Origin: Baylisascaris procyonis
Lineage: Eukaryota; Nematoda; Chromadorea; Rhabditida; Ascarididae
Length of the DNA: 64,000 nt
Direction of reading: 5' to 3'
Assembly (NCBI GenBank): GCA_037389465.1
Contig: JAZARR010000153.1
Location: forward strand, 6,546,501-6,610,500
Shown here: positions 24,656-39,300 of the stretch, piece by piece
How positions within the stretch are numbered: the first letter of the stretch is position 1
How the letters are laid out: every line of letters begins with the position of its first letter
The notes under the pieces: model-generated
Seen by the model: the letters and a program-made list of their open reading frames with translations, nothing else
Databases searched by the model: none
What the model was told of the DNA's origin: nothing
Program-made: the position numbers and the translations under genes

Positions 24656-27600
24656 CTACGTGCAATACCTAACTCTCATTTTTTAATGGATCTATTTAAA
24701 TCACATTGGTGATTCTATAATAGCTTCGTTTGAGAACAAATATTCGTTTTTCTCCGTCTATAAACAATATAATGAATGCTTTAACGATTAAGGATTGATC
24801 ATTTATCTAGGATATAAGTAATAAAATAATTAAAGTGTTTAAAAAATAGAATAAAAATAGAATAGAAGATATCGACAAAGAGGTAAGTAAATATAAATGA
24901 AGATGAAGTAAGAAGTGAATAATAAATTAAGGCGAAATTTTGACTTTTTATATAAATCTAAGAGTTGAGATCGCTCTCATTTATTCGTATAAACAAATTG
25001 AGATTTAGGTTCTCTTGATTGCATTGATAAACGATCTTCCACTGAGCAAATTTCACTCACCGATTCATTTTGCTCGTCTCTCTATTACAGCACTTCCAAT
25101 GATATATTCACGATGAATAGAGATAATTGTTGTTATTCGACCAATGAAATACATCTAACATCGTTAATGTTGAACCAAATTGCACGAATTTTCCAATTTT
25201 TCTTTTCTGCAGCAAAGAATAAAAGTTTTATGGCCATTTTTCAAAATTATCAATTGAGTGAGTGACATTGAAAAATTTTACTATTTTTTGCTTAGCGCGT
25301 TCATTTCAAATTCAGAGAAGAAATTTTTTTTCGCGCAGACGAAACGCCGAACAATGCCTCGGACGGAAGGGAAAAATTGCGACGGTAAATTGCCGAGATT
25401 AGTTTGGGATTTTGAATGAGATGAGCTCAAGAATCTAATGACGATTAGAAAATCAATTGAATCTAACCTGGTACAATTCTGAAAGAGATCATCAGAGTTT
25501 TCGAAAGCAAATTCGAGATGAGTCTTTGTGGATAGGAAAGAATAACGCGAGGATGTAAGTTTTTGACAGCATAACCTCTGGATGTAAGTTTTTTGTGCAT
25601 TCATCAGTCTTTAAGTTATAATAAACATCTTTGTATCAAACTATATGTTGATTAAACATGCCATTTTATGATATATACCATCTTAGAGCGCAAATTTTAA
25701 CTGAATTTGTAAATATATTTATGTGTTTATCAGGAAGTAGGCCTTCGTCGATGGCGATAATAGACTGCTTAAGCAAATCGATTATTTGGGTCTAATATTA
25801 TCCATTTGGCTTTCACGCCTGATAAAGCAATTCTATTCCAGAGCAATAATACACGATAAAGCAATTCCGGGCAATTTCTCAAGTAAGAAAATCTTTTCGC
25901 GTTCTGTTATTGCATTATTCATGTATGAAATTGTTAATCACATAACACGAAATGACAGTTTTGCTTAACCTTAACTACCTCCACTATAACCTGCTTGAAT
26001 ATCTCGTGGAAAGAGAATCCATTAGCTCAAGAAATGTACTATGAAATATAAGACGAAAGAAATGCATCCTATCTTGTCGCTTTCTTTTCTCATTTCTCTG
26101 GTTTTTTCATCACAAGAACTGAAGGAATACATTAAATTGAAAAATAGAGCATATTGGTTGCTGAAAAAAATTGATTTAAAATAGAGAAAAAATTGAATGA
26201 TTTTTTTCTCATCAAGGAATTAAATTTGTTCTCGCTTGAAATATCTACTATCATTTTATTTCAGAGTAGTTGTTCACCACTTGAGGCCGACAATTCTGTT
26301 TTCTTATTAGCCTTAGGGAATTATTGAGCTTTTCAGTTTTTTCATTGAATTTATTCTATCTAAATGTCGCTTTATTTTCGAGTGTTTCGGTACGAAGTTG
26401 AGCGGAATAAATGAGTTTTTACGTTGGAATAAAATGCATTGTTTCACATTGGAATACATTTATCCGAATGGCAGAGTGAGAGTGTTCATATTTAAACGTC
26501 TGAAAACAATCCTTCACTCATGGTGATAACAAATTTTGTAAAGAAATCGGTTTTTGTAGGTCAATTACTAATAATTTCTTGACTCATTTCGATTATCCCA
26601 TACGAAGAAGTTTACTGAGAAAACTCGAGCATATATCGTCGTAATAAGTCACCAAACATTAATGAACGGGATAGTATGGCTTAGTTGGAATGCCATAAAT
26701 AATTGAAATATGTGTATATTTTAGTCATTTTCATTTGCACACAACTCACTATGAATAAATAAAATAAAACTACTGGAAAATCGTTGGAATTTTTCTAAGC
26801 AAAAAAAACGCGTAGTACCTTAGTAGTTCTTGATAGTGCATCATATATGAGAGGTTTTTCATGAAAATTTTTGAGAAATAAGCACAATGGAAAAATCTTT
26901 TTCTTGTCGGTAAAGAAGATAAGTAGAAAGATATTTCTTGATATTTCTTGGATTTTTTTATCAAGGCATATGATGCTGAAAACTTTCATCTCCATTTTTG
27001 CAGAGTAAAAAAAACTGCAAATATAATGACGTTGGTGGTTTTAAACATGAAAAAGAGGAAAGAAAAGAGGTAAGAAATGCATTAATACGTAAATTGTGCC
27101 TACTTCATTGTGAATATTGTCGACATGCGATGGAGCTCATCCGTAAATTGAAAAGCAATTAACCATTTCGTTATGGCTCGAATCGGTTGTATTTTTTTTT
27201 TTTTTTGAAATGCACAAAAATTGTCATTCGAAACGACAAAGTGGTGGTTAATTGTAAAATTTCTAAAAAAAAATACCACAGAAAGCTATTATTAGTTTCT
27301 GTAGTGATAATATTTGTGATTACGAAAAAATTTTTTCTAGTGAATTTCTCGAAAAAAATTTTCATCAAGGAAGACATAATAACACCATATAAAGTTGATG
27401 CAATTAGTATTTCTAGTGGTAATTTAATTTTTTCTTTAAAATGCAATCCATAACAGTCATATAATACGTTTTTATAAATGCGATTATGTGTTTCTTTTAA
27501 ACTATAAATGTTTTAGTAATATTTTAAATTATATGTTTAAATGTTAGTGCATGCAACTTTCATAATGCAATCGCAACTCAAAAATAACTTGATAAAATTT

Positions 27601-29777
27601 TTGCGGATTTATGCACCTTGATCAAATATTCTCTTCTTTCGCAGCTTTTTTTTTGTTTGCGATAAATCATGGTATTGTTTAAAGGAAGAAGTAGTGAGAG
27701 TAAATAGATGCATCAACGGATCAATCGAAGTGGGAATTCTACAGTATTCAAAAGCTCTTTGAGAATCTAGGTAAATAAAGCTTCTCGCTGAAAAAAAAGA
27801 CGAATTTGCTAACCGTACTTTGCTCACTTGGATCAATCGATTTTTTCCCCACCATGTGAACGTGATGTTGTGTTTGAGTGACACACTACTCGATAAATTT
27901 CGCATCAAAAAATTTTCTCGAAATTTTTATATCACCTGTTCAACTGCCACTATTATAATATGAGATATCATGATAATCATCGAGGAAATGAAGATGATCA
28001 AGAAACTGGCGAGGTATCCTTAAGACAGCTAGCACTTAGAGCAACGCGAATTTCACTTTCAGAATCTATTCTAAGACTAGCGTGAAATTGCATTCAAGCT
28101 CTTACTTGTCTAATGACCACAAACAAACACCACTACATAATAAGTGCATATAGACGGTTCAGAAATCCAGCGAGGCATACACTCATTTATACAGTAATTG
28201 AAAAAAAATGCAAACCTTTAGCTAATAATTACTCAGACATATATTTGCATATGCGAATGCAAGCGCAAATAATTATTGCTACAACAAATTTAGATAATAG
28301 AAAAATTCAGTTATTTTATTCTAAAGTAATCAATGAAAACGAAAGCATACTGTAGTTTACGCACTAAATGCGGAAAATAAAAAAAGTGAAAAGTGATCGA
28401 TAGCGTGATGACCATTGCATTAGCTACCGTATCTCTCGACACCTTAATTATACACCATTGCCGGCATTCGAAAAGAAACCTATCACCTGCAGCAGCTAGC
28501 ACTGCATTGCGATTAAAGGATTACAGTATACTAATGTAGGGCAATCAGCATAAGATATTGTACTTTTAACGAGCCGTAGGCAGAGCTCAAAATGTTGAAG
28601 ATAAATTAAAATGGTGTGAAATTTTATGTAGATTCTTGCTATGTGAATTTCAGAAAGCCCCATTTATATAAGAAGATGACTGTTGAAATTATATGACAGT
28701 AGCTCCGATGAAGGAGATGATAAAGAGCACTCTAAGCATCGAAATCATTAAAGACAATTTTGTGCAGCGAAAATATTATTGCCGATATTGCTGGAAGTAG
28801 CAACAAAGATGAAAGATGGTGCAATTTTTGACTATCAGCAAGCAAGTATAGCAACTTGGCATCATACCTTGACAGTATACCAAAAAGAATGTTTTTTAAG
28901 TAGAAGAGGGAGAATTTTTTTAAAATCGCCTTGAGAATTGGATGTCATATAGAGGTATTAAAAGCATATTTGAGCATTTTGAAATCAATTCGATTGATTC
29001 ATTCTAGGCAAACTTTAAGAAGCAATTTGTAATTTTTAGTTGCCATAGAAGAATTTATATGCATTCCAAAAATTGCTTGTCATTTGAAGTAGATAGTACC
29101 ATGAGGGAAATTTTATATTTCAACTTCTTTGCTTGTTAGAAATTATGGTCGGTGAGAGCTTTGTACTCAGAGATAGAATGATGCGTTGAGAGTTTCACCT
29201 TCTTCGCTCTGAGTTCGAGCTTATCGCAGATAAGTGAAGCAATTTCAAAAATCGCATCTGTTCAGTGGATATTTGAAATCATAGCTCACAAACGCAGATA
29301 AGAAAGAAGCCCTTTGGTTGAAGAAGCCACCCTAATGCCTATGAGATTCATGAGAGACGGCAATCATCATATAACAACTGATTTAGCTCAACTCATTATT
29401 GCATTACTATTGGATATATATATCTATGGTGTTACTCCTCTATAAATATTCAATTCATTTTCAATTCCCTAAAAACGATATTTGTTTCTTTATGATATTT
29501 TCAGTGCTTTAAGTGAAAATTTTTTTCGTGAAACTTTTTCTAGTTTAACTGGATATGAAGAAGAAATGGAAAGTTTCCGAAAATTTAAAGTGTCGACGAG
29601 TTCAATTTCTTTCCTTTTTTTTTGATATCGTAAATGAACTGATTGATTACCTCTTAGAAGTTCATGAAACACGATTCGGTGATCGTGATTCCTGGACGAA
29701 AAGTCTCCTATGCCCTTTGATGCACCGTTTTTATGGTATTTATATGCCCGCCAGATGAACACAATGCTGGTATTGCA

Positions 29778-29824
<47 letters not shown>

Positions 29825-31447
29825 GTTGCCTGTGCAATCCTTCGCTTGTTTCAATATTGAAAAATTGGAAAAATATTTTTTATGAAAATATGAATTTCTT
29901 TAAAATAAATAATTGCAGCTATAAATGCAAAAACCAGGCACCGGCTTCGTGAAACAAAAGCATGTGTTCGATCGCTTTTGTATTCACCAATCCGGAGTTG
30001 GATTTTGCTAGCGTCATTCCCATCCGCTACCCACAAGTTCGATCATTTCCCAACTAAACACAAACCTCGTGAAAAAAAAGATTTGCATTATTTGAAATGG
30101 TTACGATGAAGGCATTTAGTATTTTAATCAAATTAGTTTCTATAAAAAATATGCAAATGGTCGAGAAAGTAATATGAGCATGTTTTCAATGAGCATATTC
30201 CTAAAATTCTATGGTATTCTGCAAATTTCAATGATCGATCTTGATTTTAAAATATTTATTTATATTTTTCATAGATCCGATTAAAAGAAAACTCAAAACA
30301 TTGAATACATTGTGCACGAGCGGAAATAAATATAAGCACGCATGAGGATACTTCCCACAGGTATTTTTTATGAACACTACACTTTACAATTATGTATAAA
30401 AATCATCACATAGTACATATTAAAAAATGGCCAAAAAGTATGAGAGAAACATCTAAAAAAATTAAAAAAATATATAAGTTCATATTTCTAAAATCGCATA
30501 CTTGTCACATTAAGTGAGCCTTTTATCAATTCTATAGAAAAAGACTCACTAAATGACTCATTAAAATGTAAACTTTCAAAGAATAAAAAATAGACTAACA
30601 CTGAATGCAACACTATTGATTATATTGTCTTTATTCAAAAGCGATGAACGAAGCAAATATTGAACATTACTGTCCTTATAGTGTTCAACAGATACAATTA
30701 TGATCAAAAGGTGGTCAATATTTGACATCATAATACAAGTAACTAAGAGACGTTTCATCGACAGACCATCCGAAAAAATTATAGAATGAATGAAGTGACC
30801 ATCAATACTAGCGTAATAATGGTCATCTATGGGATGATCACTGCGATGCAATTATCCCTCAAGTGAATAGCGGCATTTTAGAACATAGACAAAGCGAAAA
30901 GGAGGCGATGTTTTTTGCATTTATTTGTTACTCACACCCTACTGGGCATTGTATCTATGTACCTTTCATGTTGCTTTGATCGCTTCTTATTTCCTTACGT
31001 TAGAAGTAATGAAATTGTTTGCGCATAAAAGAGAGATGGAAATTCTGTTGAGGTGAAAATTTTACGATATATCATTCCTTCGTGTAAATAAATATTCGTT
31101 GATTCTTTGAAATATACTAATATACCTTCCACTTTACAATATATAGGAATGTATCCGTTTACAACTTTCTACAATTCGAATTGAAAAGGCTAGGCCATTC
31201 TTCTACTAGATTATCGCATTAAAACTGGACCACTCACATTTGTTCCATATCTTCCTACATACCTTACAAGCAATTTTTACGGCGATCAAATCTCAGCCTC
31301 GTTCTATTAATTTCCCGGCAATTCATAATAATACTACATAGAATCCTATTCATAAAAAAATCAGGTAATGCCACAGACATAATTGATTCATCCAAGCATA
31401 ACAATATTTGCAGGCAATCTGAAAATTTCTTTGCTAATTTACTTGGC
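24656..31447. other. No assured gene
   Basis: Includes a 107-aa minus-strand open frame at 25281-25604, whose end (NLPSQFFPSVRGIVRRFVC...) looks somewhat gene-like, and a 99-aa one at 27609-27908. Neither has paired splice sites or a recognisable domain. A (TA)n tract lies at 29781-29820. The rest is AT-rich with nothing seen. Confidence 0.35.
29781..29820. repeat. (TA)n microsatellite
   Basis: Forty bases of alternating TA, seen directly. Confidence 0.95.
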
Positions 31448-34400
31448 TTAAATTATGTAAACCGATCTTATACTTGTATCTGGACTAGTTTTTTCATTGA
31501 ATACTTGCAGTAATGTGTCCGCTTTTGATTCTTTTTCTTTCGCCGTCTTCAAATCGCTTTCGCCATCATTTCTAGGTTGTTCGGAGCTCTCGGCCGTTGA
31601 ATCTTTTTCTCGCACCGTCTTTAAATCCCTTTCACCACCATTTCTAGGTTGTTCGAAGCTCTCGGCCGTTGAATCTTTTTCTCTCGCCGTCCTCAAATGC
31701 CTTTCACCACCACTTCTAGGTTGTTCGAAGCTTTCAGCCGTTGAATCAGTGTTTTCTTTCGCTGATAACCGCCTCGCTTCACCTCCTTGCAAACTTTTCA
31801 CCACTTCTTCCAATGTGCTTTGTGTTGCATCAACTGCAAGACCAACTATATCACTTGTGACCATTTCTGTTTTGATGGAGAAATTTTCAAGCAATATTTC
31901 CATTGCGATGATTATTCACATAAACAGATGCTAAATATCCTCTCAGAAATGATAGTACAGCTGCTATCCATAGTGACGTTTTGTGATATTACCAGTGAGC
32001 TGATGATCGCTTGGCTTAACCGGGAGTCGTTCTCTGTGCCTATTAATACTGACAATTCTCAGGTCCTAATTATTCGTCTATTCTGACCCACTTTTAGATA
32101 AATTTAAGAAAATGCACACTTTCAAATGAAATATCTTCTTTGAACCTCCGAAGGGATTCTTTCAAGAAGCAAAGAAAAATATCTATCTTACCTGGTGTAG
32201 ATAAGTTCATTCTACTTCTGCATTTTGCCGACTTGCTTCTTCCCTGAAACAATGATGGAAATTGAAAAATTTTGTTGCCAACGAATTTACTTATAACATC
32301 TACTTGATTATGTTTCAAAGATAACCACTGTAAATTGATACTATTTCGATGGAAATTACTACAGTTAATCGAATCTACGCTTGGGCAGTAATTAGCAGTT
32401 GCATCCGCCAAAAATCCAAGCTTCCTGCTGTTAAGGAACTTTAAATGTAGGGAAAATTTTTTAATCTTTTTTTGATATTTTGTTCAGCACATTGACATTT
32501 GATGTTGTATGATTGAAATAAAAAATGTAATATCTATTTCTTTTGCCCAAATGCATCTGAGGTTTCTTAGCTATTATTCATGACGCATTTTGTCTCTGCC
32601 TTGCAACCTGTCAACGAAATAATTCATTTACCGTCGCAATCATATGCGCCGTTGCTATTATGTTTTCTTTGGAAGTTCTCACTCGGTCGATATTTTCCAG
32701 TTTTGGTGTCTGAAAATATTGTAAGTGTAATTTTGATGCTTAAAAATATTTGCAGTTCGAAAAAAAAACTGATTAAATTAATCTATAGCAGTCAAATCGA
32801 AATCAACAACAACAACGTTAAACACCGCGTATAGCCAATCGAAACCAACGTCTACAAGCAGATTTCAATAATATAATTCTTATGCAGTTATATTTGCGAT
32901 GCTAATCGTTAGATTTTTTGAAAAAAAATCTTTTATAATGAATATCAGAAGAAGCGACGCATGTCATTAGTTAGCAAGTAGATATTCATTGTTTTTCCCA
33001 CAATCTATGAAGCTATACAGCAAACTTTCATTCACGTTTGCATTTTAATTTAGTAAATCATATCTCATTCTCGGCATATCAGTTTCTCTAATAGTGATTC
33101 TTCAGGAAATTTCTCATTGAAAACACAAATTCTCTAATGATTGATGTTATAATGAGGAAAAGAGTTCGACTCATTTCAACAACATAGGTTTTTATAAGTT
33201 CTTCGATGAAAAGGAAAAAGAGCGATTTAATTAACTTACATAGACGAGAATGTTACAATATGTTTCATAGATTTTCACAAATGATTCAATAAAAATTGAA
33301 CTCAAAACGATTAGTCACTTATATCTTATTGGTGCTATCATCATCATGAGGCTGAAGTCAGTGACAGGGTAGTAATGATTCATTTGAATACATCTCTACT
33401 ATCTCTTAGAAAGGACTATGAATACGATATAAATGCTATATAGCACATATACTATACGGGTTCCTCATTCAAAATTATATATGTGGGCTTGCATAACATT
33501 GCATTATATTTACTTAATAAATTCATTTATGGAAATCGTACTATTATGTAGGAACGAAAGTTGCTTCACCTTTATAGATGCATTTCGGCGAGCTGTCCTC
33601 TCATTTGGCTTCAATTGTTTAGACAGCTTTTTCGGTGTTGTCGGTACAGCTGTAGGAGGAGGTAACTGCAAGATAACGAGAATTTTTCACTCTTAATTAA
33701 GAAAAACGTTTGCCTTTCATCTCACGTGTTTTATTAGGACAGTGCATCTTATAGACTTCATTTTTGAGCATTTTAGTCACATAATACCTTGTAGACTTTC
33801 GATTAGCAGAAAACACCTTTCTTTGAAAATTTCAAGAAATCCTTTCGATCTGAAGCGATGAACGGAGGGATTTGTTAAGCTTCGCCCATTATGGAGGAAA
33901 ATAATTGCAAAAATTCAAAAGCTGCCTAAAATGGGAGATCTACGGTCGCCCCCTATCCCCAATCCCTCAGTATCCGCTCCTCGTACCCTTATTCATTATG
34001 CTAGTTTCTCTCAATACACGAGCAAGCTCAAATGTCCTACGTGATGCATCCATCAGCTGTCGCAAACATTGTATATTTGCGGAAAGAACGATTTCCTTCA
34101 TCCCATGTGCGCAGTATAGTTTAGAGAATATTTGCTTATATCTCAAAAATAGATACTAATGAATGTTCTTTCTAAGCTAAGTTTCTATGCATTTGCTCGA
34201 ATTTTATAATTCCACCATGCTTTTCATATATATTATCAACTCATTTTTCAATTAAAAAAAAAACAAACAATATAAACAATGCAGTAATTATGAGTTTGTA
34301 AGCGTAAAATTTTTTAACGAAATATCAACGAAATTTTCGGATGAAAAATTGAAAGCGAAATTCATTTCGAAAATTCATTTAAAAAAATTCTCACTTCTTC

Positions 34401-36199
34401 ATTCACTTCGACTGCTCCTCCTAATTCCTCTTCTTCTTGATTCTCATCAGCAATTTTCGCAAGAATTTCTTTATCTCTCGCATATCTTTGACTTGTTAAT
34501 TCATCTTCTTCATTTTGTCGATTTATCTGTAACGTGACTCCAGCTATCACTCTCGTTCATTACGCGTATATCATTTTGCCTAGTATTGTTTTTTATTGAA
34601 TCTTGTTTTTTTTTGCTAGAAACTATGCCAATAAGATAGTTTTAAAGGACTTTATAGTATCTATTATTTACTGCAAAATATTATCTAAAGAAGCCTGCTT
34701 GACTAAATTCAAGAATCAATTAAGCCACTATGAACCAGAAAGGTATGCAAGGGGGGTTTTTTTTCCAGCAGAAGTACAATAACTTATGAAAAATGTGTGG
34801 AAAGAGTTCTTGATGAACTTTAAAGCTCACTTCTATTTCCTCACTGATTTAGTGCAGTTTATTCTTAATCGTCTAGCCGACCGATGTGTTCATGTTCATG
34901 CACTTATAGGTGATCACCTTGTTTCCACACCTCCAAGTAATTTACGGGGGGGGGGGAAGGAAATATAGCATCAAGTTGTGGCGATTCTTATCTTTTTTTT
35001 TCTTCTAAATCTCAACAATTTGCAAGATTTTCATCGATAATTCTTCCTACACATAACGCAAAGTATTTTGAAATATCTTGTCAGCTCTTTATCCCGCTTG
35101 CTACGGTGATAGGTCATTGGATCCGAATTTAATTCGTAAATAGTTGGTCAATCGCTTGCGGTCATTCGTTTTTTTTTTTTTTGCGCTACCTGCTATTGTG
35201 CCATCAGTGGCGATTTTATTTGATTATCGTGATCGGAATTAGAAATTTCCTTTCTAGATAACTGAAAACAGGAATAAATGCTATAGTGATCTTTATAAGG
35301 TAGCTTTCATTAAAAAAATATATAAAAATTAAAAAAAAAAAAAGATAGCATTAGCTTACCTCTTCGGTTATATAATAAATACTATTGATAACCACTCCTA
35401 AATCAATTGCTTTTTTAGCGATTTCGGCAAAAATGACGAAACTAAACGTGCTGAATAATAAATAAATTGTTAAATCGTATGCAATTTGCATAGTGCCGAA
35501 TATATTTCGAATCGATCGAAATCGCAATGCTGCAACAACGAATAACTAGGAAACAAGCTTAATTCACCACGGTGCATGTATTGTGCAATCTCGAATATCG
35601 TGAAAATTTGCATAAAGCAGATAGTATAACAATTAGAAAAAAATTCGTTCATTATGGAGATGTCTAGATCTTATGCAAATTGTCAGCATGTGCGTCTTAT
35701 GTGTGAGTACAACAATTTGCATATGTAGGCCATTCCTAGTCTATGTGGGTGTTATTAAGCTTCAGAACTCTATTAAGATAGCCGAAAAAGGCTGCAAATT
35801 AATACTAGATCCCGTAAAATGTTGCAAAGTTTGGAATCGTTTCCGATATCATGCATTATTGCTTGATGTATTGTATGACAACTCTCATGTTTTTCAGACT
35901 AAATGAATGAAAATGTAAGCACATATAAGCAGTTATACACAAACACAAACAAATGCACATACAGTTCTCGATCGTAACAAGTTTTTAGAAATATTCGCAT
36001 GCGAGACATTTAAAACAACGATTAACTTTGCTCGAACTTCACTGAGAATGATTTATCGCTTTAAGAGTGCTGAATGGATAATTCCAAAAATGGACGACAA
36101 CTCACTATGGCCAAATGTAGTTGCAATACCAAAGATCGATATGATAAGTAGAATATTTGCGATTGCTATCAAATACAAATGCAATGAACGTATCGTCAT
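31448..36199 (-). CDS. Two-membrane-segment protein with charged, repeat-bearing tail (seven exons, 346 aa)
   Basis: Not recognised. Exons: 36199-36106, 35529-35360, 34526-34395, 33665-33570, 32709-32632, 32243-32192, 31866-31448; all junction phases fit (1, then 0 four times, then 1). The N-terminus has two hydrophobic segments: LYLIAIANILLIISIFGIATT (about 9-28) and TIYLLFSTFSFVIFAEIA (about 52-69), joined by a basic stretch, LRFRSIRNIF. The rest is hydrophilic: an acidic helix (QEEEELGGAVEVNEE), a Pro/Lys segment (LPPPTAVPTTPKKLSKQ), and a tail with three 24-residue repeats of the type KDSTAESFEQPRNGGERDLK. The most likely topology is both ends cytosolic, by the positive loop and charged tail, but this is inference. 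The ATG (36197-36199) follows AACAG by 16 bases, as expected for spliced-leader addition. A missed exon in the N-terminal part cannot be excluded. Confidence 0.68.
31525..31790 (-). repeat. 72-bp tandem repeat inside coding sequence
   Basis: Three full 72-base units start at 31525, 31597 and 31669, with a diverged partial fourth from 31741. The units differ by scattered substitutions but keep the reading frame, so each encodes a 24-residue block with a shared ST(A)ESxEQPR core. The unit length is a multiple of three, as expected for repeats tolerated within a protein. Confidence 0.93.
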
Positions 36200-36309
36200 G
36201 AAGCAGCTTCAGTTGCTGTTGAAGTGTAGCTTGATAGAGATGCGACCTGATAACAATATTCACTCATTCAGGCACAGACACGTAGTACACATTTTTCAGT
36301 ATGCATAAG

Positions 36310-39300
36310 GGATATTGTATAGGTGATTGCAAAAGTGGCCGTATAAGAGATGCGGTTTACACGGTAAGTGAAAAAGAAATTCATAGATTTTGCACAAAAT
36401 CGGCTCGGGCTTAGAACGAGTTCAGTGGTAGTATTGCACTAAAGCCGAGGTCACAAGTAGAGTATAAGCACATCACATCTTAGTTTTTAAACGGAAGTGA
36501 AAGTACGGTACTATGCCACTTTTTAGCGGATAACGACCGTACTTGTATCTAATCCGTTTCACTATTTTTCTAAATTCAGAATTAATTGCCTTATAGCGCT
36601 TTTCCAGTTTGAAATCTGAGTATTGAAAACCCCTGGAAAAGAACAAAGGGTTTGCTTGAAATTGCGGAGCTGAATTTAGCGTTTTAAATTTGCAAAAAAA
36701 CGTCGATAGACGTGACGGATTATTTCACGTTTTTCTCTTCGTTTGTTATAACTTGGCATCATTTTCTTTTTATCGTCTTTAAAACTTGCCCTCCATTTTT
36801 CTCTAGCAGAAAAAGACTGAGCTGTGTGAGGTTTGTGAAAATCTTTGGAATATTTGGTAATTTTTCCGGTTCAAGTCGTTAAGCATTTGCGATAATTTTC
36901 ATACTTCACTCGAATCTCTTGCTAACGCAAACCTCACAAATGTATTTGCTTGAAAATTCCACGTTATGTTTCAAAGAAAGTATGCTTTGAACGAAAGCTT
37001 TTTAATCAGGAATTTCTAGAGCAGCAGACCTTCTTCTACAGCAAATGTAGAGAAACAAACGGAAATGACGGTATTTGAGGAAATGCTGTACGTGAGATCA
37101 GCATCTAGTTTTTATTCGTCCAGCGTATATCCTTGCTTCCGACGTTATAAGACCGCTGTCGTCAGAATTGCTACAGATCAATGGTACTCGAGAGAAGCAG
37201 TAATAAGACAAAAAGCATAGCCTATCGTACGCGGTTTGCAATTTAATGACATGATTCAGGGAAGCGACATATGTCTCAGATGCGATCGGCTTGAATTGGT
37301 GGGTCTGTACGCGACAAATAACCAAAGTTAATGAAATCACTTAGCTCTACGATTTGCATAGCCAAAGGCGCTTAATGAATTGTGGGGAAAGTTGGATAAA
37401 GGAGCTCAGGAGTGTCCAAAAAAGCTGCGATATTGCATAAAAGCTCTTGACAAGTTGCTAGCGTTGCCGAATGTACTTTAATGCTCCCCCTTAACCATTG
37501 GTTCTGTGAGTATTTAGCTGCACTGAATCAGTAATTCTTCCCAGTAATTCCAGAAACTCGCTCAACTATTTGGTCTTATTTAAAAAGGTTATTGAAAAAA
37601 AAAACTACATGAAGGCTGCGGCAGATATAATGGCATCGAGTAGGCTACTGGTCACTGGTAACATTTGGAACCGAAGGCGTGTCAAGGATTTATTTATTGC
37701 AGCAATGATCTAGTACGCTGGAAATAGATCACTCAAAAATACATTTGCGGGTTTGAACAAATCATGACGAATTGTAGGTAGTTGGCTGAGCCTATCTGGA
37801 ATTCGCGAACAGACAGCATAATTTTGAGGAATCGTCGATGCACAGAGCCGTAAATGATTTGTGTGCAAAAACGTTTTGGATTTTAAAAAAATATGATGCA
37901 CTGAGCCTTCTAAAAGAAAGCACAAACTGCGGAGAGGAGATGGCTGTTATCAGAAAGGATATCGAAGATATCGGCAAATCTATCAATTCAAATGATCATA
38001 CTTTTGAGTCCAATGAAGAGGAAACACTTTAAAAAATGGCTGAGATACATAGCTCATGAAATGGAACAAGCCCTGACAGATGATCTGAAGGTAGGCAAAT
38101 ACCGATCAGATTGTTCATATAGAAGCTAAATCGTTTGCCCTTCGATTATTTCAATAGAAACAGCAGGAATGGAAAAGCTGAAGGAGCATTTGAATGCTAC
38201 AATAGCGTATGCCTCGCTTGTAGAGTACCTTTAGTATCAGTAACGCTGCAAGCAAATCCATTTACAAAACGGTATATGTTGGAGAGGATAAAGGAAACCG
38301 CCTCTTCTTTTCTTCATTTAATGAAGGAACATAGTTTCAACATGGTATAAATGCTGCGGTAAAACGATTATGATTGGTTCATCTGTTTCTCATCTCGCTT
38401 TTTTGTGCGATGTATTTCACCATTCACGTAAGGTTGGTACGTTGATTACCTTGGGCTGCTTAAAAACGTTTACTTAAGCCATATAACAAGCCGGTTTTTC
38501 GACTATACCTTTTCCTCACCATAGATGTATTGTTATTTACCTATTCTCAGTTTCGAAAACAAGCTCCCTTACAATGATGTTGTGTAGCTCATCTTTACAA
38601 AGTACGAAATAAGATCGCAGGAATATTGGTAATCCTGGAGCACATTTGAACTTACTACCTCAACAATCCCATTTCACCCACATTTCTATACGTTATTTCC
38701 AAGGAGAAAATAATGATCTGTATCGGTGATTATTTCAAAGACTTGCGTTTATTGTTCGCCTAGTGATCATATTCTCGTATATTCAACGCCCGGGATACAT
38801 TTGTTTTACTTTATAGATTAATAAAGTAATATGTATCATCTTGTTCGTGCACATCAAAAAACCTTTTGTACGGAAGATACAGTGCGCGCATAGGTATTAT
38901 ATTTTTGGATCCAAATGATTTTTACAATATTGTAACCAATTGAGGCTCATATATATGGTAAAATACAGTACGCCATGTTTTTTCAAAAAGTGGCGTAGGT
39001 ACGGTATCGCAGATAGGGAAGTATAAATACAATTTCATAATAAAAATCTTGGCACGATGGCGTTGCTGATATGCAGTGGTTTGCAGGCGCACGTTTAAGA
39101 AGCGGCACAAGAATGCAAGTAATTGAGTCATGGATCGCCCCATTAGAGAATATACGATATAGTAGCCACTTACTATAGCTATCCTCAACAACTCGAGATC
39201 ATAGAGAAAATGACCTACGTATATTCACGAACACATGACAACTAGACCATCCAGACAGGATCTAGTATATTTCCTTGTTTGGAGAATTTTCATGCAGGAA

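Noticed and set aside
29140..29235. tRNA-like stretch ending in GAGTTCGAGCTT
   Set aside because: No acceptor/anticodon stem pairing could be drawn; no tRNA gene is supported anywhere in the window.
31497..31934. 145-aa plus-strand ORF with Ser/Cys-rich repeats
   Set aside because: Antisense shadow of the repeat exon. The minus frame has a phase-matched acceptor and joins to upstream exons.
32094..32411. Leucine-rich-repeat-like ORF on the minus strand
   Set aside because: The LQWLSLKHNQ stretch is suggestive, but it lies in an intron between two phase-matched exons and its frame cannot be joined to them; only 32,192-32,243 is kept as an exon.
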